Translations under genes and position numbers: made by a program
Shown here: one piece after another, positions 45,007 to 57,640 of the stretch
Layout: each line of letters opens with the position of its first letter
How positions within the stretch are numbered: position 1 is the first letter of the stretch
The notes under the pieces: generated by a model
The model's input: only the letters and a program-made list of their open reading frames with translations
Told to the model about the DNA's origin: nothing
Database searches by the model: none
NCBI RefSeq assembly: GCF_010093535.1
Contig: NW_022985174.1
Span: 527,256-591,255 of the forward strand
Source: Lindgomyces ingoldianus
Taxonomy: Eukaryota; Ascomycota; Dothideomycetes; Pleosporales; Lindgomycetaceae
Length of the DNA stretch: 64,000 bases
Reading direction: 5' to 3'

Positions 45007-47303
45007 AGGGGTTTGAGAGGGTTTGAGACTATGGCTAGAGCAAGTACTTTTGTTCTTCGGTTTACAATAGTTTCTTTTTTGCTTTGAGGCTCTGGGGATG
45101 CACGGACTGGATGGTCTGCATATCACGGCCTTATTTTGGATAGTTTCCCGAGGAATGAATTTGATAGGGGAGGAGATTTGTAATCCAGTCAGGTAGTTCT
45201 TATGTCTATATTCACGTTTATCCTTTGCTATTTGCTTTCTTGGTTCTCATATTTCCCTCCTTGCACAACCTACACATTTACTCATTGTCTTTCCCCTATG
45301 ATTTGAGCTCCCATTCCTATACCAGACTCGAAACACCAATCCAGAGGGTCCAAATTCCAGCCTCACTTTTCGTCCTGGGAAATTCAAAACCTTTCCCCTT
45401 TCTTTCCCTCCCCACTCTCTCCATTTCCTTCTTTGCTGTGCTATAAGTCCCGGAAACTAACCTCCACCACCTCATTGCACCGGCACTCTTATTTCACTCA
45501 TTTCTCCTCTTCGTGTGTGTCATCCTACCCTTCACAGAACCACCGCAATCCACAAATGATACTCCTTTCCACTCAACCATAAGAACTTCGCCTCGATTAA
45601 ATTCCCATCCCTCTCTAGTCAAACCTCAAGAGGCTTATCCTGTCTGGCTCTTCTGTTTGGTGGTAGAATAGCCTTTGTCCGTGCTTGTGGTTGCTGTTCC
45701 TGCTGCGGTCGCTTTTTTTTGAAGATATATTAAAGAGAATGCCGCCGTTGAAAAGATGTGATAAGGTGTTGGCATTTCAGAGACGAATGAAAACTGCTAT
45801 TGTGTGCTGCGAAGAGGGAAGCTGGGGGCGGTGTGGTGCATTGTCGGCGGTATCACAAGGATGATTGACGGGGATTAGTTCGTACTCTCTGTGTCAGCGT
45901 TAGTACCAGTCTCCTTCTCCATCCCCGTCTTCGTTGTTGTGTAGGGGAGCCACTATTTAAAACGTAATTTCGCCGTTTTAACCTACAGATGATTTAGATT
46001 GCGGAAGACCGTAATTGTAAGTTCCTACTACCTATTTCCTCACCTCCCAACTCACATTTCTGCCTCTTACTCTCCATTCCTTTTCGTCCCACTCCTCATC
46101 CCCCTTCCAAGCCCCAATTCAAGCACTATTCTGCTCCAACCCTACCTCAACAACAGCCATAAAGTCAAGTTTCCCAGCCGGTATCACGCCCAAGATATGT
46201 TCCACAACGTGATATTTGTGGATACGGAGATACTAAACTGCTATCCTTTCAACTCGAAATTGGTGTTGTTCCAGTGTCGAAAACGAGGTGTGGGGATTGG
46301 GGTATTTTATACAGTCGGCTAAAGGGTCGTTTTAAAGGCGAAGGTGTCGAGAGGGAGAGGGGTCCAGCCGTTTAGAGACATTGCAGTTGTACAGGCTGTC
46401 GTCCTGTCATGGCGCCTTTCTCTCTCCAGCCCACACCGTCAACCATCAGCCATACACCCTCATCCCCTCATCCGCAAACATCTCATATGCAATATTTGTA
46501 TCCTCAGTTATTCTCCCTCTCCGCACGTTCGGCACTGCTAAGCCTCTGAGTTTTGTCGGAGAGTGGCGAGGCCTCATTTCGCGGGTTGCGGATTTTATTC
46601 CTGAAAGTGCAGCATGTGAGGAGAGTTCAGAGGTGGAGTAGAGTATGTAAGTGAGTGGGTGTGGAGATATAGTTGCGGTTTGGAATGGGCGATTGGATGG
46701 CTTCAAGTGGGGAGGGCTTCAAGCTAGTAGAATTAACGCCGAGGGAGAGAGTTTACCGTCAAGGAAGCTAGAGTAAGACACGGCATGGTTTATTTTGGTT
46801 GGGTTGAAAAGCCTCGAGTCTGGCAAGGGTGTGCATGATGGTAAAGCACGGCGATTGGTTGTTAAAATTTCAAAGATTTGGTGAACGGCCAGGGCTCAGG
46901 CACACTACCCACGTGACTGTACATTACGGAAACTACTTAGATAGGCACCTACGTATACCATTGTTTTCCAAAATCGCAAGGATCATGGAAGAGCATCTCA
47001 TCAAGCAACTTGTCGAATCGTTTGCTTGCATTGCTTAAACTTATCACTGGCCGTTCCAGAGAAGTCTGATTATGAGTGCTTAGGGAGAAGCATAGCACGC
47101 CACACTACAATCAATGATTTTGAGCAATGATGCTTCAAGAGGATATGCAGTTTATTATGCTACGAAGATAGCCACTATTGTAACCTCCATGTAGCTGAGA
47201 AAGAGAGATGGCTTCAACCTCATCGACCTCCAAACGCTTCTAGGGTATGAGACCATGCATCCAATCCATTAACGAAGGAAATATGGTAATACAGGTACAA
47301 CAC
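45007..47303. other. spacer between DUF4360 and phosphate transporter genes
   Basis: Convergent 3' regions and ordinary spacer. Pyrimidine-rich 45220-45680 gives long spurious open frames. No gene recognised. Confidence 0.45.
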
Positions 47304-49197
47304 CTAAGCAGCTTTCGGCTCCGCCTCAGCAACGCCTTCATCGCTACCGCCATCCGCAGCCTTGGATTGCACCGGATTCCCCGTGATGCTCTCACCACCC
47401 ATATCCCAGTCCATAGCGAGGTCTTCGAGAGTGCGGCGCTTGGTTTCTGGAATGAGTAGCGTGGTAAAGATGCCCGCGAACATAAAGGCGGAGTAGATCT
47501 GCATGACGTGATTGAGCCAGGGGTTAGCCTTGTCCTTGGTTGCTCCGCGTGTTCGCAGAGGAGCGATGGCTGCCTGCGCAATGATGGAGCCGATTTTGCC
47601 AGAACCAGCGGAGATACCGTGGGATGTGGATCTGTAGCGCGTAGGGAAGCATTCCCCTGGGACAATGAAGGTGGTCATGTTTGGACCCCAGTTGAAGAAG
47701 AGCTGGACGAGGACGTAGAGACCAAGCATGGCATGTCCAGAGAGCTTGTGGTACGCAAAGCCCCAGACAATGAAGAGGATGGTCAAGAAGATAAAACCAA
47801 TGAATTGAAGCGGCTTACGGCCAACAGTGTCGAGAGTAGCAACTGCAAGCCAGTAGCCGGGGATGGCACCAGCACAGACGAGAATGCAATTGCCGGCAGC
47901 GATGTTGAAGAGTTGCTTGTAAACAGTAGGACCCTTTCCGTAGCCGATGGCAGTGAGCACAGTGGATGAATTCAAGCCAAGACCGTAGAAAGCAACATCG
48001 AGGAGTAGCCTTTTATTGTTAGTACTGGTCCCTTTCTAGCAGGGTAGAACGATACACACCAGGACATGGCAGTTCCGAAGAGGATCTTGCCATTGCTCCA
48101 CTTTCCATAGAAGGAGAAGAAGTCACCCCAAGAAGCCTTGGGGACATCAAGAGAGACGGAGGCACGGCGAGCGGTGGCTTGACTAATCTCGTCGGGATGG
48201 CCCTCACCCTTCTTGCCGGAAATGTAAGTTGAGACATCCGCGTTGGCCTTCTCGACATCCCGAGCAACATCGAAGGTATAACGGGGAGTCTCGGGAATGG
48301 TGAGACGGTAGTAGAGAGCGATGCAGGCGGGAACGATACCCATGCCTAGTAAAGGTTAGAATAAGCAACCCAGAAAGGAGCCCTGGAGCGAGCGGGAATG
48401 TCACGTGATTGTGTGACTTACCAATGAGTGCGCGCCACATCTTGTCGACAGCAATAACGCAGTTGCCAGTACAGCTCGCATAGTCCTTCGAAGTGCTGAG
48501 AGAACCCTTGAAGCCGGCGACGAGGCAAAGCATAACTAAGGCGCCGCCAAGCTGACCGAAGCCTTGCATGGCGAAAACGGCGCCCATCATGGCTCCACGC
48601 CATTTGGTAGTGGCGAATTCGGAAGTGATAATAGACGAAAGAGGGTAGTCACCACCAATGCCTGTGATTCGTTAGTCCAAGGAGCCGAGGACAGGGGGAG
48701 TGCAGCGAAAAATGCATACCAATTCCCATGAGCACGCGCCAGAAGATAATGAGGCCGACAACCGAAGTCCCAGGTCCAGGCCCGACGAGAGACTGAGCGA
48801 GAGTGGCAACGATAATGAGAATCAGCTCAAGTCCATACATCCTCTTGCGGCCGACGACATCTGCAAGAGCGCCGAACCCGACCTGGCCAAGAACGGTTCC
48901 GGCGGAAGTGGCGACCTTGATGGCGGTGTCCTGGGGAGTGGTGAGGGCTCCCTGATTGTCGTGCTTGTAGACGATACCCAACATGATAGTCAAAAGAGAG
49001 ACGCAGAAGATGTCATAACTGTCGGTGAAGAAGCCAGTGCCGGCTACGAGACAGGCGCGCACATGGTACCAGCCAAACGGAGCCTTGTCGATTTCAGCAA
49101 GCGCAAGACGACGACGCTCATTAGGGTCCTCGATGTGTGCGAAATCGTTATGGAAGTTGTGGAAAGCAGCATTGCCGCCTGCTGTCTTCGGAGCCAT
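47304..49197 (-). CDS. PHO84: inorganic phosphate transporter, PHO84-type MFS proton symporter
   Basis: Four exons on the minus strand (48720-49197, 48422-48661, 48060-48345, 47304-48009) encode 569 aa with about 12 membrane helices. Phosphate:H+ symporter landmarks are FFTDSYDIF, the MFS loop GALADVVGRKRMYG, the PHO84 signature GIGIGGDYPLSSIITSE, FAMQGFGQLGGAL, IPETPRYTFDVARD before the central cytoplasmic loop, LLLDVAFYGLGLNSS, and FIVPGECFPTRYRSTSHGISAGSGKIG. It resides in the plasma membrane and takes up phosphate, classically under PHO (phosphate-starvation) control. The start at MAPKTAGGNAAFHNF is preferred to an upstream in-frame ATG (49254) because it matches family length. Confidence 0.95.
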
Positions 49198-49305
49198 GGC
49201 GGTAGGTTGTGGCTGTGAGCAAGCTTTTGCCAATGTTGGACCGAGAAAACTCAAGAGATTGACGAGAGGTGAGAAGCGAAAGAGTGCTGTCGGTATGCAG
49301 CAAAT

Positions 49306-49313
49306 CTATATAA
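49306..49313 (-). promoter_or_regulatory. TATA box of the phosphate transporter gene
   Basis: Reads TTATATAG on the minus strand about 110 bp upstream of the ATG. A CACGTT-like E-box half motif lies near 49566, but a CACGTG Pho4/NUC-1 site was not seen in the proximal promoter. Confidence 0.4.
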
Positions 49314-52300
49314 GAATTAATGAAGCCTCGTCCGAGTCCGAGCGGGCGCTTGGCGGGCTGAGAATCGAGTTAAAAGGGCGAATCAGGAGCCTGGGTTTCG
49401 GGAACGTGAAGGTGAGAGTCGCACTCGGAGTGGCCGTATACGAAAGCGCAAAGGGTAGTTGCAGCAAAATGCAGCCTGATCGAGGGGGTGCAGGCTGTGG
49501 GAAGGATAACTGGGGCTTTGGGGAGGGTGGTGGTGAAAGCGGTCCAATCACGGGCATGGAAACTCCACGTTCTTGCTTCACTGGCAATGGCTCCTTCCCC
49601 CGTGCACGAGCCCCTCCCCGTGTGAGGAAGGCGCCACCAGGTCCAACCATGACCTCCGCCGTACTGGAGACTCACTCGCTACTCATCATTCGCTGGCCAG
49701 CCTCTCAAATCTCTCAACTCCCTCCAAAATTGGGCGGGTTATGGCGTCCTTATCACGAACTACCAGGCCACCCTCACAAGCGTGGGCGGAAGACGCCAAG
49801 GCTATCTCCATCAGACGTTTGCCTCAACTCTGTCTTCAAAATCTGCGTCAGAGTCTGCATCAAAGTCTGCACATATCCCCACATGTGACAAATCCCCGTT
49901 GAACATCACACCTTCTAGAAGTTCCACGCGCCGGGAACGCTGGCAAGTCTGATGCAGCCATCAGGGATCTTGATCTTTCCAAAACATTTCCCCTCAGGCT
50001 CACGGACGGGGCCCTCTCCCTTCTCATCCGGTCTTCTTCAAGGCAGACTACCGGCAGTCAAGAGGCACAGCCAGATGCCTCGAGGTTGATTTGCGTGACT
50101 GGTGCAGTCTGGTCCTGCTATTAGTTAGTGTAATCCCGAACGCCTGATATTTGGCTGCAGAATCCTCTTCTACCTTCCCCATTGGGTAGTAACGGCTGTC
50201 GTACGGTGGCTTTGCCTTGACACGCCGTGGCGGACGCTGAGCAGCAAGTCTCACCAACAAATAGTGTACATTGTTTGTTTCCCTCAGGCAACTCGTATCA
50301 AAACTAGGTATAGTCCCCCCTCCATCGCAGCTTCGACACCACTCGCCCCTCTCTCATGACGACGATTTGAGTCCTCCAGATACCAAAAAGCAAATGCCCT
50401 ACATAGTAGTTCCACCTCCAAAGCTTAATCCGGCCCAAGGCCACGGCAAATCGCTCGCCTGAGCTTGCATCGAATTCGTGTTTGCGCTATCGTCCACAAC
50501 TCTCTTCCCAGCCGATGCCAACGCAGGCCCTAGCCTCTGATCTCTCTCCATTGGGAATCTGCTCAAATGTCCCGCATCTGATTTCGAACGCAGAGTCAGA
50601 ATAGAACATCCTATTCCGATTGGGAGATGGAGACATCTCAGGTCCTGATGATTGGTCTGAGGGCTTGGCGAACAGTTTGCAGCCTATCGACCAGGCACGG
50701 TCTTTAGGTATTGATCCCTACTCACCTCACGCCCGGACTCTCCGTGGTCATCCGGATTCCTCAAAATCTCGAGGACGGGCTTGAAGAATTCGAATCACGA
50801 TCTCAGACAACCAACCACCACTCTCGGCTTTGCAGTGACAGCTATCCAATCTCATTTACCTGTGTCCTCATTTACCCGACCCCAGGCGAACCACCCAGCT
50901 CAAACACTTTGAATGGAAACAAGTCCCGCAGGCATCTCTCCACCAGAAGGCTTCATTCCATATTTGCTTTGAGTTCTCACATGTCTACTGCAGCTTTTCA
51001 GCTAACGTGGAATATGGCAAAGGCAATGTAGGACGAGAATAGACACCCTGCTCGCGCTCTCCGTAAATTCTAGCAAGAAGTTTGATCGATCAGATCCGCC
51101 CTTCTACTTTTCCACGTTGGGTGTGAGCATACTATATTAACCCTGATCACGCAGACTATGCATTTTTATTTAAAATCTGCAGCTTCATTGACTCTATTAT
51201 TTATGCTAGCAGAGAGAAGCGACTTTCAAGATGTCCTGTGATGGCATATCTTTTCCGTCTTCCACTCACTTATTCGCCACCACCCTGTCATCAACATTAT
51301 TCCTCCAGCAGATCGGCTTTCGTACTACAGCCTGCACTTCTTCCATCCAGGATCGGGCACGACGAGCTAACTTTCGGCAATAGGCTCTAACACCCTTCTC
51401 ACTTTCAGTGGCTTCGTCTCTGCGGCCTCCATCATCGGCTCCATCCTCACCATAGCCCTCTTTCACTCCACCAGAGAAATGGAGACACTCCAAATTCCAT
51501 CCGCTTTCGTTTCTCTCCCGTTCTACAAGCGAGAACAGCCAACCTCCACTATTCCATTCTAATAGCTAGTCTCCCATATTTGCAAACTCTAATCCGTACG
51601 ACTTCCGCAATCGACCATCTAGCAATATTTGTCTCCCGGACACACAAACGCTGCCGGCTTTAGCCTAGGAGTAATATCCAGTCCATGCCCCGGAGCGTTT
51701 CAGGGTGGACTCTTATTAAACCGGAATCCTCACTCAGACCAGTGTTCGGGGGCTGGACTAGTTGAATATCAAATGATTACCTCTGAACTTCGCAGTGTTT
51801 GGAAGAGCGTGTGTCGTTTCGGGGTTAAAGTCAAATTTCTGAGTCGTACCGCATAGCATCGGGTGTGCTTTCCCCAGTGCTACAAGGATGTCTATGATGT
51901 CGACCAGAGGGCTTGCGTCTTCAGGATCATGTGTTAGAGGAGGCTGTCGAACGTCTGGATCTGTCCCCGTTTTTCTTCTTCTTTCTTTCCTTTTCCTTCG
52001 GTGCCTTCTCTCATTCTAGGATGCTTTCAAGTTGGATACTAAGACTCACAGTGGCACCAAGCATCCATTTGACCGTGGTCTAAAACCTTTTTCGACAGCG
52101 CGATATTTTTGTCGGATACGTTAATCTTGAAGGGCCACTTCTGTAGCACAAGCCCAAGCCCAAGCTTATTCGACCGTTGATTCTTTGCTGGGCCTCCTTT
52201 CTGCCTCTTTGGCGATGGTTCTTGTTGCTCTAGTTACTCTTGTGGGCTCTCGTGCAAGGCCTTGTGCTCCTGCCCCTGGGGAGATTTAGATGGCGGCAAA

Positions 52301-54082
52301 GGTCGGGCAGTACGTAACATATAGCCATTGCTCTCTGAATGTGTGTTATCTCTGAATGTGTGTTAACAAGCTTTGAAGAGATGTGTGTTAACAAGCTTTG
52401 AAGAGAGGTGTTTTGGGGTGGCCTTTCCAGGTGCTTGGGTTAGATTCATTCCATGATAATAGGGGCAACTAGAGTCCTCGTGTTTCATATGGAAAAGCAT
52501 TACTCATGAGAATTGTTCGCCCTGGCCTGAAGCACGTTTTAAATATACGGCTGCGCCTGATTTTACTGCGCGAAATTGAATCCTCAAGCATGTAACTTTT
52601 AGTTTTTATTTTTAGATAGCTAGGTACATGACGGAATTGTTCTTCCAGTACGAGATCGAACATCTATGGGCTTCATATGAGCTTTGAGTACTTGAAAGGT
52701 AGAGGGTCAAAGATATGAACGCACCACCAAAAATGAATGATATCAAGATGAATTGGAATGCGTCGCCAATGCGCATCCTCAAGAAAGGCTGGTATCTCAG
52801 GCCATGGGTTAAGATGCGATTGCAATCGAGGACTTGTGGTCGTGAATATTTTCCATGTCACAATTTTTATGATATTCAGTCAGCGAGTACCACAACTCTC
52901 GGGTTATAGCTTACCAGAAAAACTGTATTCCTCGACACATATCGTCCCGGAGACACAGAAGGGCGACGCTGCAGTAGCAATTAGTATCGTCTGTCTCCCT
53001 TACGCTTCTGGTGTTGTACAAAATGAATGCAGTAGCCACATCATATTGTGGGTTAACATGACAGAGTCTATGATCGCCGTTGGCACAGATTTCAATAAGT
53101 CCTTGGGTGGCAGAACCTGCAGTATGATGTTACCAAAGCAGAATGAGGAACTTACAGTACTTTTTGATCTACTTAGCCGCTGAATGGCCTTGTGTGGATA
53201 TGCTTGCTGGCATAATTTCTAGGAGATCCTTCGGATATGCAGCGCCTGTCGTAGCCGCATACGATAGGCTGAATTCGCTATTCTGCGAGGCAGTTTATCA
53301 GACGATCCACTACCTCCTTCAGTTAGGGTTTTGTTTCTGCCATATGAATTCCACTTCTTTGTTCAAGATCTAGCTGCTTCTAGCAGGCAGCTCTTTGTCC
53401 AATCGTGTCCCACACGGACGCCTATGGCCGGGCGTCGAGCTGTTCGCGACAGCCAAAACGATTTTATTGCTCAAGGGGAATTTAGTGATGGTAGTTTTAA
53501 TTACATTAACTAGTTTTCGAAATACTAGGTTCTCGCCACGTAAATACTACTGTTGTGGAAAGGTTGGATTGCATCAAAGACAAATCGAAGGCTGATGTGC
53601 GCCTGGGCAATGGAATGAATGCAGAGGCGAAGGGAGTAGGTGCACTTTTGATGACAAAGTTTTGTGATGAATCTGTTGGAGCGAGGGAGCTGTAGCAAGA
53701 TTGCACTTTCTGTATGTATCGACGTGAAGTTTATTTGCACAACAACGCGGCAACAACCATATACTTTACTCACAGCGCATTCTCTATATCCCCTTGTGAG
53801 ACCACTTATGGTGGTGATTGTCCATTTATCACTCTCACTATATTTATTTCAGACCAACCCAGCTCTTTACTTCTTCACCAACGACTCTCTCACCCCCCCT
53901 CCGCGGTATATTTTCAAGCCACAACCGCTTCTTGTAAGTTTCCAGACACTCAAACACCCAGGTTTACAAAGTACTCAGCTTAACTCGCTATGCCACGATA
54001 ACCCAGATTAAAGCAGCGTATGTTGAGATTTTGACCCAGAACCACCCCCGATAAGACGGCAAATCTTCCTCCATTCGCGTGA
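49314..54082. other. 4.8-kb gene-poor spacer
   Basis: No gene is supported. Open frames at 49025-49888, 50711-51031 and 52758-53183 have no recognisable content, and the first overlaps the transporter antisense. A short tandem duplication lies at 52331-52407. Confidence 0.4.
52331..52407. repeat. short overlapping tandem duplications
   Basis: TCTCTGAATGTGTGTTA occurs twice, and GTGTGTTAACAAGCTTTGAAGAG occurs twice in immediate succession, giving a nested tandem array of about 77 bp. Confidence 0.8.
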
Positions 54083-54259
54083 CCGCAAAACAATAAAGCC
54101 TGCAAGACTGTCATTCACGCGTGGAAGAACCTCTCTAGCACGGAGGCGGGCTGGGAATACAACAATACGCTCGACAACGATCCTCAGACCTCTCCACGGC
54201 CTGAAACCGAGGCTTTGGGCTCTTCAGAAAGCACAAACTCTTCCGAAATCGACGGAGGG

Positions 54260-54991
54260 ATGGATGATTTGGAGATACCCACGACCGATGATCCGCAATT
54301 TCGCTACGCGTATGATGACGATGGAACTGAGATCCAGATCAAAGTCCGAGGCTGGAAAATGTCACTCTTCCTCTCCAACAAGTTCAAATTCATGAAGGAT
54401 ATCACTGATTTGACGTCGAAACTACCCCCATCGCAGATTTCGGGCACCGCACCGCGATGTATCAGCATGGAACTTCCGCTCAACCGTGACTCGTGGTCAT
54501 CCGAATCACGAAGCCCAACTATTAACGAACTCACCATTAAAGTGACCAGCGTTCCGGCAAAGCTTCAGGTCACGGCTCTCCATTGCATGTTCAAGGAAAT
54601 GGAGAATGCTTCCACGACGCTCACTCTCACCCTTCACGCAGAACAACAAAAGATATTCTGGCCAATGCCGTGGGAATACGGCTTTGAATTCGATATGAAT
54701 TGGAAAGTGAAGGCTGACAAAGTCGCCACGTACCTCATATTCTCCGTCCCAGAGCCGCCAGTTCCAGAGCACCATCTAGGCTGGTTCCACCCTACTCCGG
54801 AACATAAACTCAAGCGTGACGAGGACTTGAAGACAGTAAACTTTGTGAACATGGGCGCGGAATATCGTCTGAAGATTCGGTATGGACATGTGACTATGTG
54901 GAGGTTGGTTGCAGTCGGATATAGAGGGCTGAATCCCGGGTTTGGTTGGAGCGATGCATATGGACCTGGGCCATTTGGGGTTGGAAGGTAA
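54260..54991 (+). CDS. hypothetical protein, unrecognised family
   Basis: From the first in-frame ATG the frame gives 243 aa, but the same frame is open back to 54083 and those upstream codons look coding (HAWKNLSSTEAGWEYNN). An upstream exon with an unrecognised intron is therefore likely. No signal peptide or membrane helix is seen. The N-terminus is acidic and Ser/Thr-rich. The body is predicted beta-rich (IQIKVRGWKMSLFL, TINELTIKVTS, VATYLIFSVPEPPVPEHHLGWFHP, YRLKIRYGHVTMWRLVAVGYRG) and ends in a Gly/Pro-rich tail. The stop overlaps a GTAAGA that could be a splice donor, so the 3' end is also uncertain. Function unknown. Confidence 0.55.
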   Translation: MDDLEIPTTDDPQFRYAYDDDGTEIQIKVRGWKMSLFLSNKFKFMKDITDLTSKLPPSQISGTAPRCISMELPLNRDSWSSESRSPTINELTIKVTSVPAKLQVTALHCMFKEMENASTTLTLTLHAEQQKIFWPMPWEYGFEFDMNWKVKADKVATYLIFSVPEPPVPEHHLGWFHPTPEHKLKRDEDLKTVNFVNMGAEYRLKIRYGHVTMWRLVAVGYRGLNPGFGWSDAYGPGPFGVGR

Positions 54992-55960
54992 GATTGCAAG
55001 TATGTCTGGGATATCCTTTTCACCTGAACGCGGCTTACGACGAGTCGGTATTCCGTGATTGTAGTACAAAAGAGGAGAATATACGTTTTAGTAAGGAGAT
55101 GGAAGGACTAAGGATTTGTAAAGTAAAGTTGGAAGTAGAAAGAAGTGCAAGAAAGATTAACAGAATACAGCATAAGCCAACTAGTGATAACTTGAACCTT
55201 AGAGCTCATTACTGAGTTTCAGCGTAAGGAAAAAATTAGATAACATGTTCAGTAAGAATTTCTAATTGTCAGCCGATTATATGAAAGCAACTACGACAGG
55301 TGTCCGTACGTAGCAGCAGCGTTACAGTCTGGATACTAGTTATCGCGCGAGAAGGATCACGTAACTATGTCACGTGATGTTTGTGCGCGAACCTCCGCCC
55401 ACGAACATGTAGATATTCTCTTTTTCATCCGTACGCAAGAAAGAAGACAAGCAATGACCAGAAATATGTTGCCCACCCTACCTACTCCGTACGCTGTGCA
55501 CACCGTACACTACTCTTACTCTTGCTACTTAAGTGCTCATACCATAAGCAGCTAGCTGAAAGAGCCCATTCAACAACAGGCGTCTTTGTTCCCTTCCATA
55601 CCAGAATGAATTTCAACGTGCTCAAGCATTCTCTCAAGGGCCAACCCAATTGTATTGTTCAAAACTAACGCCAGTGTGTATGACAATGCTCTTTGATGTG
55701 TAAGGTGGTAGTTTAGGCCTTTGTTAGTATCACGCTATTGTAAAGAGTCATTTCCATTGTATGGTCGAGTGGAAATTGCAAATTCTGCAATTAAATGCAG
55801 GCTCCTTCCCCAGAATTAAGAATCCTCATTATACAACTCCAACGCAGCAGCCCTCAGCATTAAAATCCAAAAAAAATTCCAAAAACCTCGTTCACCATTT
55901 TCAAACGGATCATAGTTAAAGGACTCTGACTAATCATTCCGAAACCTTTCCACGGCAACT
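54992..55960. other. spacer before the BCS1-like gene
   Basis: No gene is seen. 55290-55530 contains four CCGTAC-type motifs similar to those in the hAT subterminal zones, possibly old transposon debris. The last 100 bp are the leader of the next gene. Confidence 0.4.
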
Positions 55961-57640
55961 ATGTCTGCTACAACCATTTTCCCTGGCATTGGAGCGCTGA
56001 AGTTCAGCCCCTTCCCGACTGTTCCCTCAAAATATGATGCCGAAAGTACGATCTTGGATATCGCCATCGCGGCTCCTGCTCCGTTCAACTTGCCTCTTGC
56101 TTTGTTACCCCTATACAAGATCGTGCATGGCCTGATCTGGAAGAAGAGGAAGTACGACATTTCAAGGGCCACATCCAAACTCATCCTCATTGGTAGTCTC
56201 GTAGTCAGTACGAAGCTGTTATGGGTTTGCGTCAAGCCATTCGTAATAGATAAGGTAACGTCAAGTGTGATCCTGAGGTGGGACCACCCTATGACGATAC
56301 CTATTCAGGAGTGGTTAGCTTCCCATGGGAAAGGTAAAGTCGCACGGCACATACAGTTTGAGAATCCCGAATCCAAAAAACTGAATGATGAAAATAGCTT
56401 CTATGAATACGAGTACAAGACGGCTACAGACTCTGGTTTGTTTTGGTTCCGCGGCCACCCTCTCTACTTCAAACTTCATAAATCGGACAAGAAGGCCTTC
56501 AGGGGAGTAGATGAACGAGGAGGACATGAGGAAATAACTGCAGATACTATTTCAGTCACTGCCTGCTTATTTTCCGGCCAAATTCTATCCCAATTCTTTA
56601 GGGAGATTAAGGAGTTCTCTTGCCGGTTCGAAAGATCTTATACTACCATTATGGTTCAGGGAATATGTCCAAAAACATATGGTGGGAATGAAAAGGGCTG
56701 GAAGGTCTCCCGCCGTCCAACCCGACCTATTTCTACTATCGACTTAGACGAGGATATCAAGAAAGCCCTGGTCGAAGACGTCGAGAGGTACCTTAGCCCT
56801 GAACGCGCGCAGTGGTACGCTAATCGTGGTATCCCATATCGTCGAGGTTATTTGTTCCACGGGCCGCCTGGGACGGGAAAAAGCAGCATGTCATTAGCCT
56901 TAGCCGGGTTGTTCAACAAAGATCTGTATATGCTGAGTTTGAGTGATGTCGAGAGTGAAAGCGATTTGAAAGACCTGCTCGACACCGTCAAACAAACTCA
57001 CAGCATTGTCCTCTTGGAGGACATCGACTCAGCAAGGATTGGCCGTGAGAACATGACCAAAAAGAAAGAAGAAGAAGAAGAAGCACACAAGAAGGGAGGC
57101 ATTTCTCTTTCCGGATTGCTCAATGCCATCGATGGACCCAATGCACTTGATGGAACGGTCTTAATCATGACCACTAACAACCCTGAAACTTTGGACAAGG
57201 CCCTGATCCGTAATGGCCGAATCGATATGCAGGTTTACTTTGGTCCGGTTAGCCAAGTGGTCGCGGAGTCTATCTTCCTACGCATGTTCCAAAAGGAAAA
57301 TGATAAGGAGCCCAATGAAGCGGTAGATGAGAATATCGCTCATCTTGCCCAGCAATTCTCCCTACAGATTCCGGATCGCAGTCTCACTCCAGCGGAAGTT
57401 CAGGGCTTTCTTATGACCCAAAATACCCCAGAGCAGGCCATCGAACGGGCGGCAAAGTGGGTCAGTGACATAGTAGCGGCAAAAGAGGCGGGAAAGAATA
57501 TTATTGGTGGGGAGAACGCTCCTCCTGACGAAGAAGGGCAAAGCGATGACAAGGGAGAGGGGTCATCAATCCCTCCGAAGCCTCAGGGTGAGTGGAAGTT
57601 CCAGTACTGCTCTGCAAAGTATAGATTACCTATTAAATAG
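55961..57640 (+). CDS. BCS1-like AAA ATPase
   Basis: An intronless 559-aa protein. The N-terminal part has a hydrophobic helix (about residues 66-90, LILIGSLVVSTKLLWVCVKPFVI) and a BCS1 N-terminal beta domain (WLASHGKGKVARHIQFEN, FWFRGHPLYFKLHK). The AAA module follows: STIDLDEDIKKALVEDVERYL, Walker A GPPGTGKSS at about 301-309, Walker B IVLLEDIDSA around 349-357, sensor TTNNPETLDKALIRNGRIDM. Yeast Bcs1 inserts the Rieske protein into complex III. Filamentous fungi carry many divergent BCS1-like paralogues of unknown role, and a Lys/Glu-rich insert after Walker B and a disordered C-terminal tail point to that group. Location (mitochondrial inner membrane or other) is inferred only. Confidence 0.9.
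   Translation: MSATTIFPGIGALKFSPFPTVPSKYDAESTILDIAIAAPAPFNLPLALLPLYKIVHGLIWKKRKYDISRATSKLILIGSLVVSTKLLWVCVKPFVIDKVTSSVILRWDHPMTIPIQEWLASHGKGKVARHIQFENPESKKLNDENSFYEYEYKTATDSGLFWFRGHPLYFKLHKSDKKAFRGVDERGGHEEITADTISVTACLFSGQILSQFFREIKEFSCRFERSYTTIMVQGICPKTYGGNEKGWKVSRRPTRPISTIDLDEDIKKALVEDVERYLSPERAQWYANRGIPYRRGYLFHGPPGTGKSSMSLALAGLFNKDLYMLSLSDVESESDLKDLLDTVKQTHSIVLLEDIDSARIGRENMTKKKEEEEEAHKKGGISLSGLLNAIDGPNALDGTVLIMTTNNPETLDKALIRNGRIDMQVYFGPVSQVVAESIFLRMFQKENDKEPNEAVDENIAHLAQQFSLQIPDRSLTPAEVQGFLMTQNTPEQAIERAAKWVSDIVAAKEAGKNIIGGENAPPDEEGQSDDKGEGSSIPPKPQGEWKFQYCSAKYRLPIK

Noticed and set aside
49025..49888. 287-codon plus-strand open frame antisense to the phosphate transporter
   Set aside because: Its first part is the complement of transporter exon 1, and the rest is Pro/Arg-rich spacer. 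Length alone is not support.
52758..53183. 141-codon plus-strand open frame
   Set aside because: No recognisable motif, and it is overlapped by other frames of similar length in an AT-balanced spacer.
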